From contig NZ_AXZL01000071.1 in NCBI RefSeq assembly GCF_000485795.1, positions 62,001 to 126,000 on the forward strand: 64,000 bases of DNA, read 5' to 3'. The translations under genes and the position numbers were made by a program. Shown piece by piece: positions 45,701 through 55,945 of this stretch. Every line of letters starts with the position of its first letter. Position 1 is the stretch's first letter. Under the pieces are notes generated by a model, which made no database searches, had not been told where the DNA came from, and saw nothing but the letters and a program-made list of their open reading frames with translations. Origin of the DNA: Shewanella decolorationis S12. GTDB taxonomy: Bacteria > Pseudomonadota > Gammaproteobacteria > Enterobacterales > Shewanellaceae.

Positions 45701-47653
45701 TTACTCGTTACGATTCAAGCGAGTTTCAATCAAGGTCTCAATCACGGCTGGATCGGCCAGTGTTGATGCATCACCTAAGTTAGTCACTTCGTTCGCGGCA
45801 ATCTTACGCAGGAAACGGCGCATGATTTTGCCTGAACGGGTTTTAGGTAATCCTGTTGCCCACTGGATAAGATCCGGTGTGGCTAGGGCACCAATTTCTT
45901 TGCGAACCCATTGGCGCAGCTCTTGGCGAAGTTCTTCACTCTCTTCCGTGCCGCGGGTTAAGGTGACATAGGCATAAATACCTTGGCCTTTAATATCATG
46001 GGGATAACCCACAACGGCGGCTTCAGCGACCAGTTCATGTGACACTAGTGCACTTTCTACCTCTGCGGTACCTAATCTGTGACCAGAGACGTTAATCACA
46101 TCGTCTACACGGCCAGTGATCCAGTAGTAACCGTCTTCATCGCGGCGCGCGCCGTCACCGGTAAAGTACATGCCACGGAAGGTTTTGAAGTAGGTCAGCA
46201 CGAATCGTTCATGGTCGCCATATACGGTACGCATTTGGCCTGGCCATGAGTCGAGCAGCACTAAGTTACCTTCGGTTGCACCTTCTAAAATGTTACCCAT
46301 GTTGTCCACGAGCGCCGGTTGTACACCAAAGAAGGGGCGAGTCGCTGAGCCAGGTTTGGTATCGGTTGCGCCTGGTAATGGCGTAATCAAAATGCCGCCG
46401 GTTTCGGTTTGCCACCAAGTATCGACAATCGGGCAATGTTCATGGCCGATAACTTCGTGGTACCAGCGCCAAGCTTCAGGGTTGATAGGTTCACCCACAG
46501 AGCCCATGATGCGCAGCGAGCTGCCATCATACTGGTCGAAATGCTGTTTACCTTCGGCCATCAGTGCACGGATAAGTGTCGGTGCCGTATAGAGAATATT
46601 CACCTTGTGACGGTCAATCATCTCACCTAAACGTGCTGGGCTTGGGTAATTAGGGATCCCTTCGTGGATAAGCACGGTTGCACCGTTAGCGAGTGGGCCG
46701 TACACCATGTAGGAATGGCCCGTGATCCAACCCACGTCGGCAGTACACCAGTAAATTTCACCGGGTTTGTAATCGAACACATACTCGTGGGTCATAGAGG
46801 CATACACCATATAACCACCGGTGGTGTGCAATACGCCCTTGGGATTGCCAGTAGAACCTGAGGTATAAAGTAAGAAGAGCGGATCTTCAGCGCCCATTTC
46901 TTCAATGGCGCAGTGCTCGGATGCGGTTTCAACCAAAGAATGCCACCACACATCGCGGCCTTCGACCCAGTCAACCTTGCCGCCTATACGTTTAAGTACA
47001 ATCACTTTCTCAACGCTGGTGACATCGGGATGTTTCAGCGCATCGTCGATGTTGCGTTTGAGTGGGATCGCGCGGCCACCACGCATACCTTCATCGGCGG
47101 TGATGACGACCTTAGATTTACCGTCTATGACCCGTGAAGCGATGGAGTCGGGTGAAAAGCCACCAAAGACCACCGAATGCACGGCACCGATGCGGGCACA
47201 AGCGAGCATAGCGACTGCTGCTTCTGGCACCATTGGCATATAAATGGTCACAATATCCCCACGACGCACGCCTTGGCTGCGAAGGGCGTTGGCAAACTTA
47301 CACACTTGTGTGTGCAGCTCACCGTAGGTGATTTTACGTTGTTCGCTGGCGTTATCGCCTTCCCAAATGATGGCAACACGGTCGCTGTATTCTGCTAGAT
47401 GGCGATCTAAGCAGTTGGCTGAGGCGTTAAGGGTGCCGTCGTAGAACCAGTTAATCGATAAATTATGATCGTCAAAAGTGGTTTTTTTGATTTTAGTGTA
47501 TGGCTTTATCCAATCGATCCGTTTGCCGTGCTCTCTCCAGAAACCCTCTGGATTGACAATCGACTCTTGGTACATTTTTTTATATTGATCGTTATTTACA
47601 AGTGCATTGGCAGCGATATTGCCGGAGACTTTGTAGAGAGACTGCGAGCTCAT
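45701..47653 (-). CDS. acs: Acetyl-CoA synthetase (AMP-forming)
   Basis: 650 residues from the ATG at 47653, with a GGGAAG site; a longer frame has no support. Acs scavenges acetate to acetyl-CoA through acetyl-AMP. The ATP-binding motif [24 protein letters not shown], the [20 protein letters not shown] hinge and the regulatory Lys609 in [11 protein letters not shown], a known site of acetylation control, are visible. It is divergent from a CrbS-like kinase, a pairing linked to the acetate switch. A palindrome lies at -41.5 of its predicted promoter. Confidence 0.97.
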   Translation of the reverse strand: MSSQSLYKVSGNIAANALVNNDQYKKMYQESIVNPEGFWREHGKRIDWIKPYTKIKKTTFDDHNLSINWFYDGTLNASANCLDRHLAEYSDRVAIIWEGDNASEQRKITYGELHTQVCKFANALRSQGVRRGDIVTIYMPMVPEAAVAMLACARIGAVHSVVFGGFSPDSIASRVIDGKSKVVITADEGMRGGRAIPLKRNIDDALKHPDVTSVEKVIVLKRIGGKVDWVEGRDVWWHSLVETASEHCAIEEMGAEDPLFLLYTSGSTGNPKGVLHTTGGYMVYASMTHEYVFDYKPGEIYWCTADVGWITGHSYMVYGPLANGATVLIHEGIPNYPSPARLGEMIDRHKVNILYTAPTLIRALMAEGKQHFDQYDGSSLRIMGSVGEPINPEAWRWYHEVIGHEHCPIVDTWWQTETGGILITPLPGATDTKPGSATRPFFGVQPALVDNMGNILEGATEGNLVLLDSWPGQMRTVYGDHERFVLTYFKTFRGMYFTGDGARRDEDGYYWITGRVDDVINVSGHRLGTAEVESALVSHELVAEAAVVGYPHDIKGQGIYAYVTLTRGTEESEELRQELRQWVRKEIGALATPDLIQWATGLPKTRSGKIMRRFLRKIAANEVTNLGDASTLADPAVIETLIETRLNRNE

Positions 47654-47688
47654 AGGGCTTCCCTTTCTAAAAATTGCGTAGTCTGAGT

Positions 47689-47730
47689 ATGGTATGCAAG
47701 GGGCTGGCAACTCCATTAGACCTTGGTCTA
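47689..47730 (-). promoter_or_regulatory. acs promoter with a palindromic activator site
   Basis: The perfect 14-bp palindrome TAGACCTTGGTCTA lies at 47717-47730. On the minus strand a TACCAT -10 box (47694-47689) has no good -35 box. With a start near 47682 the palindrome centres at -41.5, the position used by class II activators such as LuxR/FixJ-type regulators. That CrbR binds here is inference. Confidence 0.5.
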
Positions 47731-47828
47731 GTTTTAAAATCTCCTTTATATTTAGTCTGTTGCATTCGAAAATCTGGCTAGATTTCAGCCATTATTTATC
47801 GCACAATAATGGAAAAAAGAGCAAAAAT

Positions 47829-50800
47829 ATGAATCTAACCTTAGTCGTCGCCGTTATTGCTATTTGTTATGTCTCACTTTTATTCCTTTTAGCCTGGGGC
47901 GCGGAGCGTTGGTTTAGCGGCGTGACCAAGAAGCTGCAGGTCGGCATTTATGGCTTAAGTCTGGCGGTTTATTGCTCTTCCTGGAGTTTTTTAGGTACGG
48001 TTGGACAGTCGGCTAAGGATTTTTGGTCCTTCATCCCGATTTTTATCGGTCCTATCATTATTTTCACCTTAGGTTTTGGTATGCTGCGCAAGATGGTCCT
48101 CGTGTCCAAGGCGCAAAATATTACCTCGGTCGCCGACTTTATCGCCGCCCGTTACGGTAAGTCACAAACCTTAGCGGCCATTGTTACCCTCATCGCGTTA
48201 TTTGGCATCATGCCCTACATTGCCCTGCAACTTAAGGCGATGGTGTTTAGCCTTAACCTGTTTCAGCCCGCAGACGATCCTTTAAACGGCATTACTATCC
48301 CTTTGCTTATCACTGCATTGCTGGCGATTTTTGCCATTCTATTTGGAACGCGTAAGCTCGACGCCACCGAGCATAATCCCGGCATGATGTTAGCGATTGC
48401 TTTCGAGTCTTTAGTCAAACTCGCGGCGTTTTTGCTGGTTGGGATTGTGATTAGCTTTGGGGTGTTCGACGGTTTTGGTGATATCTGGCAGCAGGCGAGC
48501 GAAAAAGCCTTAATTAATTACCCAAATCCTCGAATCGAAGCCTTAATGCCTGAGCTACTCGTCGGCATGGCGGCGTTTTTATGTATGCCACGGCAATTCC
48601 ATGTGATGGTGGTGGAGTGTGCCGATGAATCTGTGTTGTCCAAGGGACGCTGGTTATTCCCGCTGTATTTAGCTTTGTTTGGCTTATTCGTTGGGCCATT
48701 GGCCTTAGCGGGTAAATTGATCCTCGGCGATAGCGTTGCTGCTGATACTTATGTGATCAATTTACCGCTTGCGTTGGATCACCCTCTGCTCGCCGTGATT
48801 GCGCTGTTAGGTACGTTATCTGCCGCGACGGGGATGGTGATTGTGGCGGTAGTGACTATAAGCGTGATGGTGAGTAACGAGTGGTTGGTGCCTGTTATGC
48901 TACGCACGGGTAATATCCGTGAGAAAAACTTCAGTCAATTTTCGCAGATGCTGTTAAATGCGCGCCGCCTAGCCATCGTCATCATCCTTGGGTTGGGTTA
49001 CGGTAGTTATCTGGCACTGGCTGACAGCGATTCGCTATCACACCTTGGGATGTTATCCTTTGGCGCCTTTGCCCAATTAGCGCCAGCGCTTGTTGGCGGA
49101 CTTTACTGGAAACACGGTAATCGTGCTGGGGTATTTTTAGGCTTAACTGTCGGTTTTAGCTTGTGGTTTTACATCATGCTCAGTGGCATGACAAATAGCC
49201 AAAGCGCGACAAGTTTAGTGTCGGGCAATATCGACCTGTTAGATGCGATTACGCCTAATGTGCGCGATGCGCTTACGGCCTTGTTTGCCAATATTGCCTG
49301 TTATATGTTGGGCTCGATTTGGTTTAGGGCGGGGGTAGCCGAGCGTATTCAAGCCAGCGCCTTTGTTAGCCCCGGTAAGCTTAAAAATAATGCTAATAAA
49401 AAAAATGGCCCTATCTCCCAGCAGGATTTATTGATCTTAGCCAGTCGCTTTGTTAGTCCAACCCGCGCCTATGAAAGCTTTAGTCGATTCTCTACTGAAG
49501 CCGTTAAAAGTGACAGTTGGCATAAGGCCGCGACGCCAGAACTTATTGCCCATACCGAGCGTTTACTCGCTGGGGTACTTGGCGCTTCGAGTGCCTCCTT
49601 GGTAATGGACTCGGTTTTACAGGGGCGCGACTTGGCCTTGGATGAAGTCTTTAGTCTAGTGGATGAAGCTTCGTCCAAAATTATGCTCAGCCAAGATATG
49701 CTGCGTGGTGCTATCGAACATGCCTACGAAGGGATGAGTGTTATCGACAGTGATCTCAACTTGGTGGCATGGAACTACAAATATGTCGAGTTATATCAAT
49801 ATCCTGAAGGCTTTTTGCAGCAAGGAATGCCCATCAGTGAAGTCATCCGCTTTAATGCGGCGCGGGGATATTGCGGCGAGGGCGATATTGAGTCGCAGGT
49901 TGAAAAACGCGTGCAGCATATGCGTAATGGCACGCCGCATACTTCAGAGCGGCAACGCAAAGACGGCAAAGTGATAAAAATTCAAGGCAATCCAATGCCT
50001 GATGGCGGCTTTGTGATGACCTTTACCGACATTACCCAATACCGCGAGCAGGAACGCGCTCTACTCGAAGCGAATGAAACCCTTGAGACACGTGTTAAAG
50101 AGCGTACCTACGAATTAGCCATGCTAAACAGTGAGTTACTTGAGGCCAAAGCGCAGGAAGAAATGGCGAACGCTTCTAAGAGTCGATTCTTAGCGGCGGT
50201 AGGGCACGATTTAATGCAACCCTTAAATGCGGCGAGATTGTTTACTGCTTCTTTGTCCCAATACCCTAATTTGGACCGCGAGGCGCGTACGACCTTATCC
50301 CATGTGAATAGCTCGCTCAAAACCGCGGGCGAGTTACTCACCGACTTATTGGATATTTCGAAGCTCGATTCCGGCATGGTGGAGGTCAATCGCCGCGACT
50401 TTGCGATATCCGAGCTGCTCAATGGGTTATCGGTCGAATTTGAGGCGATGGCGGCGGATAATCAAATTCGTTTTAAGATGATCCCCTGTAGCGCGACGGT
50501 TAACTCTGACCCTTCGTTACTCCGGCGCGTACTGCAAAACTTCTTAACCAATGCTTACCGTTATGCCCGAGGCGGGCGGGTGCTGTTTGGTTGTCGCCAT
50601 CGCGGTAGTGAGTTAGAGATCCAAGTGGTCGATACGGGTTGTGGTATTGATGAACACGAAACCCGTGAAATCTTCAAAGAGTTTAAACGCTTAAATAATC
50701 CGCGTAGTAAAAGTGTGAGTGGTCTTGGCTTAGGTCTGGCGATTGCCGATAGGATCAGCCGGGTACTCAATCACAGTATTGAAGTGTCCTCACAACTTGG

Positions 50801-51269
50801 GCGTGGTTCGGTGTTCTCTATTAGTGTGCCTTTAGGGGAAACCGTGCGTCAGCCACAGGTGAAGGCCTTACCATCGCTATTACAACCTTTGTCTGGCATT
50901 AAAGTGCTATGTATCGACAATGAAGAGGCCATTCTGGCGGGGCTTGAGAGTCTACTCAGCCGCTGGCAGTGTGAGGTGATTTGTGCAAAGGATTTAGCCG
51001 ATGCACGCATAAAGTTAGGCCTAAAAGGGGTGGCGCCGGATATTGTTTTAGCGGATTTCCACTTGGACGATGGCCAAAATGGTGTCGATGCGATGGATGG
51101 GATCCGTGCGCTCTATGGAAAAGAGTTACCGGGCATTTTAATCACGGCGAATACTCGCAAAGAGCTGGTGGAAGATGTGCAGCGCCGTGGTTATCACTAT
51201 ATGGCGAAAATGATTAAACCCGCGGCGCTGCGGGCATTGATTTCGAGCCTAGTCAAGGCGAGTCGTTAA
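47829..51269 (+). CDS. crbS: CrbS-like hybrid sensor kinase fused to an SLC5 transporter domain
   Basis: 1146 residues from the ATG at 47829. Order: a sodium/solute symporter (SLC5) region with about 13 helices (residues 1-510), a short STAC-type linker, a PAS domain (about 620-740), a coiled-coil, HisKA with phospho-acceptor His793 in AVGHDLMQPLN, HATPase (NFLTNAYRYARG, DTGCGIDEHE, GLGLGLAIADRIS) and a receiver domain with Asp1076 in VLADFHLDD. The CrbS family controls acs in Vibrio and Pseudomonas with the LuxR-type regulator CrbR. It lies next to acs, which fits, but no crbR is in the window. Confidence 0.9.
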   Translation: MNLTLVVAVIAICYVSLLFLLAWGAERWFSGVTKKLQVGIYGLSLAVYCSSWSFLGTVGQSAKDFWSFIPIFIGPIIIFTLGFGMLRKMVLVSKAQNITSVADFIAARYGKSQTLAAIVTLIALFGIMPYIALQLKAMVFSLNLFQPADDPLNGITIPLLITALLAIFAILFGTRKLDATEHNPGMMLAIAFESLVKLAAFLLVGIVISFGVFDGFGDIWQQASEKALINYPNPRIEALMPELLVGMAAFLCMPRQFHVMVVECADESVLSKGRWLFPLYLALFGLFVGPLALAGKLILGDSVAADTYVINLPLALDHPLLAVIALLGTLSAATGMVIVAVVTISVMVSNEWLVPVMLRTGNIREKNFSQFSQMLLNARRLAIVIILGLGYGSYLALADSDSLSHLGMLSFGAFAQLAPALVGGLYWKHGNRAGVFLGLTVGFSLWFYIMLSGMTNSQSATSLVSGNIDLLDAITPNVRDALTALFANIACYMLGSIWFRAGVAERIQASAFVSPGKLKNNANKKNGPISQQDLLILASRFVSPTRAYESFSRFSTEAVKSDSWHKAATPELIAHTERLLAGVLGASSASLVMDSVLQGRDLALDEVFSLVDEASSKIMLSQDMLRGAIEHAYEGMSVIDSDLNLVAWNYKYVELYQYPEGFLQQGMPISEVIRFNAARGYCGEGDIESQVEKRVQHMRNGTPHTSERQRKDGKVIKIQGNPMPDGGFVMTFTDITQYREQERALLEANETLETRVKERTYELAMLNSELLEAKAQEEMANASKSRFLAAVGHDLMQPLNAARLFTASLSQYPNLDREARTTLSHVNSSLKTAGELLTDLLDISKLDSGMVEVNRRDFAISELLNGLSVEFEAMAADNQIRFKMIPCSATVNSDPSLLRRVLQNFLTNAYRYARGGRVLFGCRHRGSELEIQVVDTGCGIDEHETREIFKEFKRLNNPRSKSVSGLGLGLAIADRISRVLNHSIEVSSQLGRGSVFSISVPLGETVRQPQVKALPSLLQPLSGIKVLCIDNEEAILAGLESLLSRWQCEVICAKDLADARIKLGLKGVAPDIVLADFHLDDGQNGVDAMDGIRALYGKELPGILITANTRKELVEDVQRRGYHYMAKMIKPAALRALISSLVKASR

Positions 51270-51274
51270 ATAAT

Positions 51275-51305
51275 AGGCCAGCATAAGGATGTTGGCCTGT
51301 TAATG
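51275..51305. terminator. Terminator between crbS-like gene and chemoreceptor
   Basis: AGGCCAGCA (51275-51283), loop TAAGGA, TGTTGGCCT (51290-51298) with one G-U pair, then GTTAAT. It serves convergent genes. Confidence 0.75.
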
Positions 51306-51318
51306 AATTGCATCGAAC

Positions 51319-52920
51319 TTAGAGCTTAAACGCCGCCAGTTTGGTATTGAGATTAAGCGATAACTCAGCGAGGCTTTCGCTTTCTTGAGCAAGATAAGTG
51401 GCTGATTCAGATACTTCAAGCGCTGAACTATTAATCCCGCAGACGTTACGGTTCATTTCTTCTGCCACGGCACTTTGCTCTTCGGCCGCGGTTGCGATTT
51501 GGGTTGCCATATCGCTTACATGTTTAATATGGGCCACGATAAGCGATAAGTCATTTCCCGCTTTTGCAGACTGGCCAACGCTTTTTTCGGCAAGATTACG
51601 GCTGGTATCCATCGCATTAGCGGCACTGACTGCGCGTTGTTGGAGTAGCGAAATCGTATTTTGGATTTCTTCCGTGGATTGCCTCGTTCTGCTGGCTAAT
51701 TGCCGCACCTCGTCGGCCACTACAGCAAACCCTCGACCTTGCTCACCAGCGCGAGCTGCTTCAATCGCGGCATTTAATGCCAATAAATTGGTTTGATCCG
51801 AAATGGCACTGATCACCGCCGTCACTTCACTGATCTGCATCACTTCTTCTTTTAATTTGTTCACTTGCTGCGTGGCTTGTTCCACTTCTTTGGCAAGCGC
51901 ATGAATACCATCGACACTGGCGTGCACGTCCTTATCGCCAAGTCCGGCCTCCCATGTGGCTTCTTTGGTATCTTTAGCGGTACTTTCGGCATTATTGGCC
52001 ACATCGGCAATGGTGGCACTCATCTCATTCATTGCCGTCGCTAATTGGGCGAGTTGGTCCCGCTGATTGTTTACCGCTTGATTGGTTTCTTCGGCGGTTG
52101 ATGCGATGCGTGAAGCCGCTTGGGCGACATTATCTGCTCCCGCACTGGCCTCTGTTAGCGCTGCGCGGATAGCTGCCATACTTTGGTTAATATTGTGGGC
52201 CAAACTCCCAAGCTCGTCTTTACCCTCCACACTTAAACGAGTCGTGAGATCCCCTTTGGAAATAGTCTTCATTGCCTTATTGACTTGATCTAAGGGCCGA
52301 GTGATGGAATGACTGATAACATATCCCAGTAAGGCCATGATTAAAATCAATCCCAATGTGGTGCTTCCCATCAGCAAATATTCATGCCAAATCGTATTTT
52401 CGATGTCTTGTAGCAACATACCAGAGCCGATAATCCAGCCCCAAGGTTTAAATCCCACGACTAAGGACATTTTTTGCGCTTTCTTACCTGAGTTGGTTAC
52501 CCATGGATATTGGAGCATTCCCTGCTGACCATCACGACCGAGTTTGACCATATCAAACCAGTATTGCTCGCTGCCGTTATTACCCATTTGTTGGCCAACG
52601 AGTTCTTGTTTGATGGGATGCACTACAACATGGCGAGATTCATCAATCACAAACAGGTAATTGTCGCCATCGAAGCGCATATTGTTGAGCATGTCTTTCG
52701 CAGCTTGTTGGGCTTGTTCAGTGGGTAAGGTTTGCTCTAAAGATTGAATTCGACTGAGGGCGAGACTCAGCACTGCGTTTAGCCGGGCTTCGCGTTCTGT
52801 GACTAAATTATGCTTTAAGGTAGTGACTGAAAGCGTTAGTAGAATTAACGCCCCGATGAGAGCTGTAATGACTTGCAGAATCAGTTTTCGACTCACAGAG
52901 ATATCAGCGAGTTTGAACAT
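51319..52920 (-). CDS. Methyl-accepting chemotaxis protein with a single Cache sensor
   Basis: 533 residues. Transmembrane helix 1 (about 11-33), a periplasmic sCache_2-type domain (about 40-185; [31 protein letters not shown]), helix 2 (about 190-210), HAMP (about 210-262) and the signalling domain with the highly conserved tip [34 protein letters not shown]. sCache_2 receptors often sense short organic acids, but the ligand is unknown. An AAGGAG site precedes the ATG. It is a solitary receptor gene away from che genes. Confidence 0.93.
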   Translation of the reverse strand: MFKLADISVSRKLILQVITALIGALILLTLSVTTLKHNLVTEREARLNAVLSLALSRIQSLEQTLPTEQAQQAAKDMLNNMRFDGDNYLFVIDESRHVVVHPIKQELVGQQMGNNGSEQYWFDMVKLGRDGQQGMLQYPWVTNSGKKAQKMSLVVGFKPWGWIIGSGMLLQDIENTIWHEYLLMGSTTLGLILIMALLGYVISHSITRPLDQVNKAMKTISKGDLTTRLSVEGKDELGSLAHNINQSMAAIRAALTEASAGADNVAQAASRIASTAEETNQAVNNQRDQLAQLATAMNEMSATIADVANNAESTAKDTKEATWEAGLGDKDVHASVDGIHALAKEVEQATQQVNKLKEEVMQISEVTAVISAISDQTNLLALNAAIEAARAGEQGRGFAVVADEVRQLASRTRQSTEEIQNTISLLQQRAVSAANAMDTSRNLAEKSVGQSAKAGNDLSLIVAHIKHVSDMATQIATAAEEQSAVAEEMNRNVCGINSSALEVSESATYLAQESESLAELSLNLNTKLAAFKL

Positions 52921-53190
52921 ATAATCTCCTTATTTTATCGCGCACCCTAGGCTGTTCCTCAGTTCAGGTATTTATCTATGCTAATGGGAATATTTTGTTT
53001 GTTTAAGCGATATAAGCATTGCCATCTTTGACAAAATTTCCAGTTAACATATTAAAAAATGTCTTAAATAAAAAGATCTTAATTAAGAATTTAATTAAAT
53101 GATGTGAGGCGGTGATAGGCGGGAAAGAGTCTATTGATGTTCACAATCAAGGCATCGCTGTGGCTTTCACCACTACGATGCCGAGATTCG

Positions 53191-54549
53191 CTAGCCGTGG
53201 CTGATGGTGATGTCTTGACTTGCGGATAACTCATCTAGGTTATGCTTGGGCGGTGTGATGGTGGCCGCCACTTGCTTCATCGCTTGGGTGAGTTTGGTCA
53301 GCTGAGCCGAACTTATCACATAGGGCGGCATAATATAAATCAGGTTGGCAAAGGGTCTAACCCATACGCCTAAGTCGACAAATTGCTGCTGCAGCTCGGC
53401 GGTATTGACCGCTTGGTGCATTTCGAGCACACCCACCGCGCCGAGCACGCGCACCTCTTTCACGCTGGGAATATCGATGGCATCGGCAAGCTCGCGCTGC
53501 ATTTGCTGCTCGATGGCGGCAACCTGTGCAGGCCACTCCTGCTGATTGATTAAATCTAAGCTGGCGCAGGCGGCGGCGCAGGCAAGGGGATTGCCCATAA
53601 ATGTGGGACCATGCATAAAGACGCCGGCGGGTGATTGGCTAATGCCTTGGGCGACGTTATCCGTGCATAATGTGGCGGCAAGGCTGATATAACCGCCCGT
53701 TAAGGCTTTGCCTAGGCAGAGAATGTCGGGCGTGATGTCGGCATGTTCATAGGCAAATAACTTACCAGTTCGGCCAAAACCCGTGGCAATTTCATCGAGA
53801 ATAAGCAACACATTATATTCATCACACAGGGTACGTAGGCCACGTAAATACTCGCCGCTGTAGAATCGCATTCCCCCAGCGCCCTGCATAATCGGCTCGA
53901 TAATTACGGCGGCAATGTCTTGATGTTGCTCGCGTAAAATGCGCTGCATTGGCGCTAAATCATCTTGGCGTAATGGCTCACCGAAGGGGGTTTGCGGCGC
54001 GTCGACAAAACACTGTTTCGTGACGGCCTCGCCAAACATGATATGCATGCCACCTTCGGGATCGCAGACACTCATGGCGGCAAAAGTATCGCCATGGTAA
54101 CCCTTCTTCACCGTAAGAATGCGCTGTTTTTGGGCTTTTTGCGCTATAGGCAAATCTTGCCCTTGCCAATATTGCAGCGCCATTTTGATGGAGACTTCGA
54201 CGGCAATCGAGCCTGAGTCGCAGAGAAAGACTTTAGTGAGGGGCTCGCAGGTCATCGCTAGCAGTTTTTTGCAGAGTGTAATGGCGGGCTCATGGGTAAT
54301 GCCGCCAAACATCACATGGCTGAGTTGGTGCAGCTGCCGCTCCATCGCCGTTAATATCGCCGGGTGTCCGTAGCCATGCACGCAGGCCCACCAGGAGCTG
54401 GTGCCATCGATAAGCTTACGGCCATCGACCAATTCCAGCTCGCAGCCTTGGGCACTGTGTACCCCAAAAACAGGAAGTGCGCGGGTCATGGAGGTATAAG
54501 GATGCCAAATATGGGCGCTATCAAAATCAAAATCGAGTAAATTGCGCAT
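53191..54549 (-). CDS. bioA: Adenosylmethionine-8-amino-7-oxononanoate aminotransferase
   Basis: 452 residues of the class III aminotransferase fold. BioA makes 7,8-diaminopelargonate from KAPA with SAM as amino donor. HIWHPYTSM at the N-terminus, GTSSWWACVHGYGHP, LILDEIATGFGRTG and the PLP-binding Lys in CLGKALTGGYI are diagnostic. It is divergent from bioB with a 122-base operator region. Confidence 0.96.
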   Translation of the reverse strand: MRNLLDFDFDSAHIWHPYTSMTRALPVFGVHSAQGCELELVDGRKLIDGTSSWWACVHGYGHPAILTAMERQLHQLSHVMFGGITHEPAITLCKKLLAMTCEPLTKVFLCDSGSIAVEVSIKMALQYWQGQDLPIAQKAQKQRILTVKKGYHGDTFAAMSVCDPEGGMHIMFGEAVTKQCFVDAPQTPFGEPLRQDDLAPMQRILREQHQDIAAVIIEPIMQGAGGMRFYSGEYLRGLRTLCDEYNVLLILDEIATGFGRTGKLFAYEHADITPDILCLGKALTGGYISLAATLCTDNVAQGISQSPAGVFMHGPTFMGNPLACAAACASLDLINQQEWPAQVAAIEQQMQRELADAIDIPSVKEVRVLGAVGVLEMHQAVNTAELQQQFVDLGVWVRPFANLIYIMPPYVISSAQLTKLTQAMKQVAATITPPKHNLDELSASQDITISHG

Positions 54550-54582
54550 AAAATCTCACAGTGTTGATTGAAAATTAATCAG

Positions 54583-54615
54583 TGGTAAACCTGTGTCACT
54601 GGTTGGCGTTGACAG
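54583..54615. promoter_or_regulatory. BirA-like operator between bioA and bioB
   Basis: TGGTAAACC (54583-54591), 15 bases, CGTTGACAG (54607-54615) match the gammaproteobacterial BirA pattern TTGTAAACC-N15-GGTTTACAA, strongly in the left half and weaker in the right. The right half contains the bioB -35 box. Confidence 0.6.
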
Positions 54616-54636
54616 TTTAAGGGCTGAGGTTATCCT
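54609..54636 (+). promoter_or_regulatory. bioB promoter
   Basis: Perfect TTGACA (54609-54614), 16-base spacer, TATCCT (54631-54636). Its -35 box lies inside the BirA-like site, so repression by biotin-bound BirA is expected. Confidence 0.6.
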
Positions 54637-54671
54637 AGCCAAGGTAAAATACAAAAATAAAAGGGTGTTCA

Positions 54672-55724
54672 ATGTCGCAGTTGCAAGTTCGTCATGATTG
54701 GAAGCGGGAAGAAATCGAAGCCTTATTTGCGCTGCCGATGAATGACTTATTATTTAAAGCACACAGTATCCACCGTGAAGTGTACGATCCTAACGAAGTG
54801 CAGATCAGCCGATTACTGTCGATCAAAACCGGTGCTTGTCCTGAGGATTGTAAATATTGTCCGCAGAGTGCGCGTTACGACACTGGCCTTGAAAAAGAGC
54901 GCCTATTGGCGATGGAAACCGTATTGACCGAAGCACGCAGTGCTAAAGCCGCGGGCGCTTCGCGTTTCTGTATGGGTGCCGCTTGGCGTAACCCGAAAGA
55001 TAAAGACATGCCATACCTCAAGCAAATGGTGCAAGAGGTGAAAGCCCTCGGTATGGAAACCTGTATGACCTTAGGTATGTTAAGTGCCGAGCAAGCCAAT
55101 GAGCTGGCCGATGCGGGCCTTGACTACTACAACCACAATTTAGATACCTCGCCTGAATACTACGGCGATGTGATCACCACCCGTACCTATCAAAACCGTT
55201 TAGATACATTAAGTCACGTGCGCGCATCGGGCATGAAAGTTTGCTCTGGCGGTATTGTTGGCATGGGCGAAAAGGCCACCGACCGAGCGGGTCTATTGCA
55301 ACAACTGGCGAATTTGCCTCAGCATCCCGATTCTGTGCCCATTAACATGTTGGTCAAAGTGGCGGGCACCCCCTTCGAAAAACTCGATGATTTAGATCCG
55401 CTGGAGTTTGTCCGTACCATCGCCGTGGCGCGTATTTTAATGCCTAAGTCCCGTGTGCGTTTATCGGCGGGCCGTGAAAACATGACTGACGAACTGCAGG
55501 CCATGTGTTTCTTTGCGGGCGCGAACTCGATTTTCTACGGCTGCAAGCTGTTGACAACACCAAACCCTGAAGAAAGTGATGATATGGGCCTGTTCCGCCG
55601 TCTGGGTTTACGCCCTGAGCAGGGCGCTGTCGCGACTATCGATGATGAACAAGCAGTATTAGCCAAAGCCGCGGCTCACCAAGATAAAGCATCGGCACAG
55701 TTTTATGATGCGGCGGCGCTGTAA
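54672..55724 (+). CDS. bioB: Biotin synthase
   Basis: 350 residues. BioB inserts sulfur into dethiobiotin by radical chemistry. The radical-SAM cluster motif ACPEDCKYC places Cys56, Cys60 and Cys63 around the [4Fe-4S]; the [2Fe-2S] ligands and the [22 protein letters not shown] segment follow. It begins the bioBFCD operon. A 217-base gap separates it from bioF, longer than usual. Confidence 0.97.
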   Translation: MSQLQVRHDWKREEIEALFALPMNDLLFKAHSIHREVYDPNEVQISRLLSIKTGACPEDCKYCPQSARYDTGLEKERLLAMETVLTEARSAKAAGASRFCMGAAWRNPKDKDMPYLKQMVQEVKALGMETCMTLGMLSAEQANELADAGLDYYNHNLDTSPEYYGDVITTRTYQNRLDTLSHVRASGMKVCSGGIVGMGEKATDRAGLLQQLANLPQHPDSVPINMLVKVAGTPFEKLDDLDPLEFVRTIAVARILMPKSRVRLSAGRENMTDELQAMCFFAGANSIFYGCKLLTTPNPEESDDMGLFRRLGLRPEQGAVATIDDEQAVLAKAAAHQDKASAQFYDAAAL

Positions 55725-55903
55725 CTAAGATTTATCGCTACAGTAAAAATCGCTACGTTGGACTTGCGCTTCGTTAAGGCGAAGCGCAGGCCCCAAAGGT
55801 AATGCGGGCGGGGAGACTCAGCGAGCATTTGAGCCGTCGTTATGCCGAGACTGGGCGAAAAACCAGTCAAGACGCCGAGTAAGTCTGCAAAGTAAAATGC
55901 ACA

Positions 55904-55945
55904 GCAAGAAAAATTGAGCAAGACAAGTTGAGTAAGAAAAAATGA
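55904..55945 (+). repeat. Three 14-bp tandem units leading into the bioF start codon
   Basis: GCAAGAAAAATTGA (55904-55917), GCAAGACAAGTTGA (55918-55931) and GTAAGAAAAAATGA (55932-55945). The last unit contains the bioF ATG (55942). The translation initiation region is thus part of the repeat; no strong Shine-Dalgarno is visible. Confidence 0.8.
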
